NCBI GenBank assembly: GCA_030146905.1
Contig: JASLAV010000648.1
Coordinates: forward strand, 1 to 8,890
DNA from: Lentzea sp.
GTDB taxonomy: Bacteria > Actinomycetota > Actinomycetes > Mycobacteriales > Pseudonocardiaceae
DNA: 8,890 nt
Reading direction: 5' to 3'
In this document: piece by piece, positions 5,492 through 8,890 of the stretch
Numbering within the stretch: the stretch's first letter is position 1
Layout of the letters: every line of letters begins with the position of its first letter
Notes under the pieces: generated by a model
Seen by the model: the letters and a program-made list of their open reading frames with translations, nothing else
Told to the model about the DNA's origin: nothing
Database searches by the model: none
Program-made: the position numbers and the translations under genes

Positions 5492-6022
5492 TCAGTTCCG
5501 CACGCTCCTCAGGAAGTCGACGTACGAGTCGGCGGCGGCACGCGCCCGGTCCCGCAGCGCCTGAGGATCCGTCGCCGCGGCGGCCTTCACCCCTTCGCAG
5601 CTGGAAGCGAGCGCATCGGGCCCGAGCGCGGTCATGGCCATGTCGGGCAGTTCGTCCTTCATGCACCTCGTGGCGCGACCGACCGCCTCGGGATTGCAGT
5701 AGTCGTCCGGCGAATAGCACTTCTCGACGACACGGTCGAGAACGGGCTTGGCGGTCTTGTAGATCTGTTCCATTCCGCCGAGACCGGCCACCGCTTTCGG
5801 GAGAACGACGTCCTTGAGCTCCTGCACGTCCCGGGGGTCTGTTCCCGGTTGGAGTTGTGCGGCGCAGACCCGTGACATGAACTCCTCGCGGGTGATCGTC
5901 GTGAGCGTGCCCACCGTGTCGCTGAAGTTCCCGAGGCACGCGACAGCATTGGCGGCAGTGGGAGCGAGCACCAGCGGAATCGCCGCGAGCAACGCGGTCA
6001 GCGCGGTCGTCCTCGTTTTCAT
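5492..6022 (-). CDS. Secreted six-cysteine protein of unknown function (176 aa)
   Basis: AGGAGG five bases before the ATG fixes the start. Residues 1-26 (MKTRTTALTALLAAIPLVLA then PTAANA) are a Sec signal peptide. The mature part is mostly helical and has exactly six cysteines (29, 53, 102, 109, 120, 142), enough for three disulfides. They include a CYSPDDYC turn at 102-109 and LVLA-type packing residues between them. The C-terminus is an Ala/Arg helix ending FLRSVRN. I do not recognise the family. It lies 80 bases after the Ig-like membrane protein gene, so it may share the lysozyme transcript or have a promoter in that gap. A folded extracellular protein acting near the wall is inferred from the disulfides and neighbours. 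Confidence 0.87.
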   Translation of the reverse strand: MKTRTTALTALLAAIPLVLAPTAANAVACLGNFSDTVGTLTTITREEFMSRVCAAQLQPGTDPRDVQELKDVVLPKAVAGLGGMEQIYKTAKPVLDRVVEKCYSPDDYCNPEAVGRATRCMKDELPDMAMTALGPDALASSCEGVKAAAATDPQALRDRARAAADSYVDFLRSVRN

Positions 6023-6102
6023 GTCGTCCTCCTGAGACGCCGGGTCGAGCGGTCGCCCGGCGCATACCCTGCTATTGCGGAAAAGCACTCGCCTCGCCGA
6101 GG

Positions 6103-6492
6103 TCAACCAGATCGGGTGACGGTGAACGCGTGTTCCACCTTGGCGTCCAGCAACAAGGGCGTCGCATTCCGAACGCGGGCGAGCAACGTGTGGCTCCCCT
6201 CCTCGAGTTCGAAGCCCTTGAGCGTCACCCGGTCCCTGTCGCGGTGCGTGGCGATCGCCGTGTCGTCGATGAGGACCTCCACCCTGTCCAGGGTGGCCGG
6301 GTCCTCCGCCGTGACGCTGATCTCGGGCACGGCGGCGGCCATCACGACGCCACCGTCCCCGATGCCCTCGACGGTGAGACCGGCTCGCTGGATGTGCACC
6401 ACCGAGCCGATCACGACCGTCGACGACACGGCGAACACCGCGGCGAGGAAGATGAGCAGGACGAGCTCCGACCTGCGAGGCGAGGCGCGCAC
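6103..6492 (-). CDS. Single-pass membrane protein with Ig-like domain (129 aa)
   Basis: A basic N-terminus (MRASPRRSE) precedes one hydrophobic segment (about 10-33, LVLLIFLAAVFAVSSTVVIG). An extracellular beta-rich domain of about 90 residues follows. Alternating strands such as PEISVTA, DRVEVLIDD, DRVTLKGFELEEGSHTLLAR and VEHAFTVTRSG look like a bacterial Ig-like sandwich, the type often used for adhesion or spacing in wall enzymes. The start is a GTG three bases after the TAA of the lysozyme gene and in the same frame, with only a weak GGGA as ribosome site, so it probably depends on reinitiation. Fold assignment is by eye; no ligand is known. It probably sits next to the lysozyme at the outer membrane face. 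Confidence 0.75.
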   Translation of the reverse strand: MRASPRRSELVLLIFLAAVFAVSSTVVIGSVVHIQRAGLTVEGIGDGGVVMAAAVPEISVTAEDPATLDRVEVLIDDTAIATHRDRDRVTLKGFELEEGSHTLLARVRNATPLLLDAKVEHAFTVTRSG

Positions 6493-6495
6493 CGG

Positions 6496-7299
6496 TTATC
6501 CCGTGGCCAGGGCGGCAAGCCGGTCGGCGCCGCCGTTGAACACGTTCTGGTCGATCGGGGACGACGTGTACTGCCAGATCGTGTGCCACGGCCAGCGGTA
6601 CGGCATCGGTCCCACCGCGGCCGCGTACCTGGCCAGCCACAACGGGTTCGTGGAGCTGAAGTCACCGGTGCGGCCGGTGCACTTGTCCCACCACGCCGTG
6701 GACGTGTAGATCACCGGCCAGCGCCCGGTGAGCTGCTGGTAGGTGTCGCTGAAGCTGCGGATCCAGTTCACCATCGCGGCGTGGCTCATCCCGTAGCAGG
6801 TGTCGCCGTACGGGTTGTACTCGATGTCGAGCGTGCCGGGCAGCGTCCGGCCGTCACGCGACCAGCCGCCCCCGTTCTGGACGAAGAACCGGGCCTGCGT
6901 CGCGCCGTCGGAACGGTTCGGCAGGGCGAAGTGGTAGGAGCCCCTGATCATCCCCACGGCCGCGGAGCCGTCGTACTGCTGGGTGAAGTTCGGGTTCTTG
7001 TAGTTGGTCCCCTCGGTGGCCTTGACGTAGGCGAACCGCGTGCCGGAACGCCACCAGTGTCCCCAGTCGACGTTGCCCTGGTGGCTGCTGACGTCGATGC
7101 CGTGCACCGTTCCCGCAGCGAGCTCCGGTGGGCTCAGCAGCATCTCGGCGGTACCTTCGTGCTTGGCGATCTGCGAGCCCGCTGAGTGGTCTTCCGGACC
7201 TTCTTCCGCCTGAGCGGTGGCCGGACTCAGAATGCTCACGACCAACGCGATCGCAGCGGTGCGAATTGCAAGGTGGCCAGCACGTGATCGCGACGGCAT
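6496..7299 (-). CDS. Secreted GH25 lysozyme (267 aa)
   Basis: This enzyme should cleave the beta-1,4 bond between N-acetylmuramic acid and N-acetylglucosamine in peptidoglycan, outside the cell. Residues 1-31 (MPSRSRAGHL...SPATAQA) are a signal peptide. A 30-residue linker leads into the GH25 barrel (about 64-262). HGIDVSSHQGNVDW (66-79) carries the first conserved Asp (69). TLDIEY (156-161) carries the catalytic DxE (Asp158, Glu160). The barrel ends with IWQYTS and IDQNVF. Cys168 and Cys207 may form a disulfide. All catalytic residues known for the family are present and the length is normal, but there is no recognisable wall-binding module. GGGGAGG before the ATG at 7299 fixes the start. 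The gene is divergent from the penicillin-binding protein. Confidence 0.95.
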   Translation of the reverse strand: MPSRSRAGHLAIRTAAIALVVSILSPATAQAEEGPEDHSAGSQIAKHEGTAEMLLSPPELAAGTVHGIDVSSHQGNVDWGHWWRSGTRFAYVKATEGTNYKNPNFTQQYDGSAAVGMIRGSYHFALPNRSDGATQARFFVQNGGGWSRDGRTLPGTLDIEYNPYGDTCYGMSHAAMVNWIRSFSDTYQQLTGRWPVIYTSTAWWDKCTGRTGDFSSTNPLWLARYAAAVGPMPYRWPWHTIWQYTSSPIDQNVFNGGADRLAALATG

Positions 7300-7344
7300 T
7301 GGATTTCCTCCCCGTTGCGTGAATGCTCTTGACGGCCAGCTACC

Positions 7345-7386
7345 CGTGTCAGTAACGGAAAAACCGGACACCGATTTGTTGACACG
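7345..7386. promoter_or_regulatory. Inverted repeat CGTGTCA-N28-TGACACG between divergent genes
   Basis: Seven-base arms with 28 bases between them lie in the 218-base region between the lysozyme and the penicillin-binding protein. The spacing (35 bp centre to centre) could let one regulator control both directions by looping or by paired half-sites. The regulator is not known; I infer the role from symmetry and position. Confidence 0.3.
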
Positions 7387-7396
7387 ACGGGGTGAC

Positions 7397-7422
7397 GGAA
7401 CGCGGCTTCAGCCACACCGCGT
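7397..7422 (+). promoter_or_regulatory. Possible ECF sigma promoter (GGAAC-N18-CGT) for the penicillin-binding protein gene
   Basis: GGAAC at 7397-7401 and CGT at 7420-7422 have the spacing of envelope-stress ECF (SigE-type) promoters in actinobacteria. It lies about 95 bases before the GTG. A short motif like this can occur by chance, and the -10 is CGTGA rather than CGTT. No better promoter is visible in the region. Confidence 0.28.
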
Positions 7423-7517
7423 GACCATTTTCCGACGTCAGTTCATTCCATGCGGGCGCCTGATCGCCGTTTAGCCGGGTAACCGTCGGAAGCCGCATTG
7501 ACGAGGGGAGTCCGACC

Positions 7518-8890
7518 GTGGATCGCAAGAGGATCACGCGCTGCGCCGCCAAGCTCGCCGGGTACTGCCTGCTCGCGGGTGTCCTGGTCGCCGGCCTTCT
7601 CTTTCCCGCCACAGTGACGCTGGGTGCGTTCTCCAACAAGCTCAGCGACCAGGTGAAGTCGACCCTCGCGCTCATGCTGGAATCGCAGCCGCCGCTGATG
7701 ACGACCGTGACGGACAAGGACGGGGCGCCGATCGCGCACCTCTACGACCAGTACCGGGTGCGGACACCACCGGACAAGCTCTCCCCGCACATGAAGACGG
7801 CGCTGCTCGCCATCGAGGACCGCCGCTTCTACGAGCACACGGGCGTCGACTGGATCGCGACCCTGCGTGCCGCGGCCCGCAACAACTCCAGCGGCACGGT
7901 GCAGCAGGGCGCCTCCACGCTCACGCAGCAGTACGTGAAGAACTACCTCGTGCACGTGCTCGCCCGCACCGACAAGAACGCGCAGCGCGAGGCCCAGGAG
8001 CAGAGCGTCACCCGCAAGCTCCGCGAGGCGCGCATCGCCGTGGGACTGGAGAGCGCGCTGAGCAAGGACGAGATCCTCGCCCGCTACCTCGACCTCGTGC
8101 CGTTCGGTTCGACGATCTTCGGTGTCGCCGCGGCCTCGCAGGCCTACTTCGACACCACGCCGGACAAGCTGACCATCACCCAGGCCGCGACGCTCGCGGG
8201 CATGGTGAACAGCCCGACGGCGCTGGACCCGGAAGCACGGCCGGACAAGGCGATCGAGCGCAGGAACCTCGTGATCGACGCGATGGTGGTGGACGGGAAG
8301 CTGTCGAAGGAGGAGGCGGACAAGCACAAGGCCGCTCCGCTCGGCCTCAGCGAGCCCGTCCGTCCGCTGAAGACCGGCTGCGTCGGCGCGGGCCCGTCGT
8401 ACGGGTTCTTCTGCTCGTTCCTGGTGCAGCACCTGGAAGAGCTGGGCTTCAGCCTGGAGGAGCTGAAGATCGGCGGCTACCGGGTGGAGACGACGCTGGA
8501 CCCGAAGATCACCGAGCACGCGAAGGCCGCCGTCGAGGCGCAGGCGCCGAAGAACACCCCCGGCGTCGCGAACACCATGGCGGTGGTGCGTCCCGGCAAG
8601 GACAAGCACGAGGTCGTGGCGCTGGTGGCCAACCGGGACTACGGCCTGAAGAAGGAGGAGTTCCAGACGCAGTTCGACCTGCCCAGCGGCGTGGAGAACA
8701 AGTTCGGCACCGGGTCGGTCTACAAGGTCTTCACCGCGGCCGCCGCGCTGGAGAAGGGGCTCGGCGTGGAGACGGTGATCCCCTCCCCCAACACCTACAC
8801 CTCGAAGGTGTTCAAGGGTGGTGCCGCGTCCTGTCCTGCCACCGGCGAACCGAACACCTACTGGTACTGCCTGTCCAACCACAACGACCG
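7518..8890 (+). CDS. Class A penicillin-binding protein (N-terminal 457 aa)
   Basis: This is a bifunctional peptidoglycan glycosyltransferase/transpeptidase, cut by the right edge. GAGGGGAG seven bases before the GTG sets the start. A short basic cytosolic tail (VDRKRITR) precedes a membrane anchor (about 13-36). The GT51 domain (about 75-250) has EDRRFYEH with catalytic Glu100, GASTLTQQ (131-138) and KDEILARYL with Glu185, all intact. A cysteine-containing linker (TGCVGAGPSYGFFC) follows. The transpeptidase domain opens with GSVYKVFTAAAAL, whose Ser400 and Lys403 are the acylation SxxK. The SxN and KTG motifs would lie beyond the window. The protein belongs with PonA-type enzymes that polymerise and cross-link wall glycan outside the membrane. 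I give no symbol because several paralogues are usual in this group. Confidence 0.95.
   Translation, partial: MDRKRITRCAAKLAGYCLLAGVLVAGLLFPATVTLGAFSNKLSDQVKSTLALMLESQPPLMTTVTDKDGAPIAHLYDQYRVRTPPDKLSPHMKTALLAIEDRRFYEHTGVDWIATLRAAARNNSSGTVQQGASTLTQQYVKNYLVHVLARTDKNAQREAQEQSVTRKLREARIAVGLESALSKDEILARYLDLVPFGSTIFGVAAASQAYFDTTPDKLTITQAATLAGMVNSPTALDPEARPDKAIERRNLVIDAMVVDGKLSKEEADKHKAAPLGLSEPVRPLKTGCVGAGPSYGFFCSFLVQHLEELGFSLEELKIGGYRVETTLDPKITEHAKAAVEAQAPKNTPGVANTMAVVRPGKDKHEVVALVANRDYGLKKEEFQTQFDLPSGVENKFGTGSVYKVFTAAAALEKGLGVETVIPSPNTYTSKVFKGGAASCPATGEPNTYWYCLSNHND

Noticed and set aside
7300..7371. Upstream extension of the lysozyme gene to a GTG/ATG near 7371
   Set aside because: The extension would bury the signal peptide, whereas the ATG at 7299 has GGGGAGG at good spacing and puts the signal peptide at the N-terminus.
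7379..7407. TTGACA hexamer as a housekeeping -35 for the penicillin-binding protein gene
   Set aside because: No acceptable -10 lies 16-19 bases downstream; that stretch reads CGCGGCTT.
7443..8882. Long open frame on the minus strand opposite the penicillin-binding protein
   Set aside because: It is the antisense shadow of a GC-biased gene. Its translation is Arg/His/Val-rich with no domain, while the plus strand carries all class A penicillin-binding protein motifs.
1..8890. Mobile element, tRNA, rRNA, CRISPR array or biosynthetic cluster
   Set aside because: I found no transposase, integrase, tRNA cloverleaf, regularly spaced repeats or biosynthetic megaenzyme. The composition is uniform and typical of an actinobacterial chromosome.

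Overview
The window is high-GC DNA with strong third-position G/C bias, GTG starts, small secreted proteins, a DivIVA-type polar-growth protein and a DUF3152 protein. Together these point to a filamentous actinobacterium, most like the Pseudonocardiaceae (Lentzea/Saccharothrix/Amycolatopsis type). The taxon is inferred from protein character, not from a marker gene. I see no rRNA, tRNA, CRISPR array, insertion sequence or phage gene.

Layout. Every gene except the last is on the minus strand. (1) 1-375: a 68-aa protein of unknown function one base upstream of a secreted protein that runs off the left edge. (2) 498-1337: two paralogous small secreted proteins sharing a two-cysteine core, each with its own strong terminator. 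(3) 1338-1867: about 530 bases without a convincing gene, holding inverted repeats and hairpins. (4) 1868-5293: a tightly packed four-gene operon read right to left: DivIVA-like coiled-coil protein, tandem universal-stress-like protein, membrane-anchored DUF3152 metzincin-like protein, GT4-fold glycosyltransferase. Its junctions overlap by 1 or 4 bases or are 14 bases apart. (5) 5442-7299: a GH25 lysozyme, a single-pass membrane protein with an Ig-like domain, and a secreted six-cysteine protein, ended by a perfect 14-bp hairpin. (6) 7300-7517: a divergent promoter region. (7) 7518 to the right edge, plus strand: a class A penicillin-binding protein, cut by the window.

Theme. Almost everything is envelope- or surface-related. 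A peptidoglycan synthase is divergent from a peptidoglycan hydrolase, exported proteins dominate, and the four-gene operon pairs a polar-growth scaffold with an exported metalloprotease-like protein. The most striking point is in that operon. The glycosyltransferase has lost the Arg and Lys of the GRL-x3-KG donor loop and the first Glu of the E-x7-E motif, and the stress-protein homologue lacks a canonical ATP loop and is rich in cysteine. Two of the four proteins therefore look like folds reused without their canonical chemistry. I infer a structural or sensory envelope module, which needs experimental testing.
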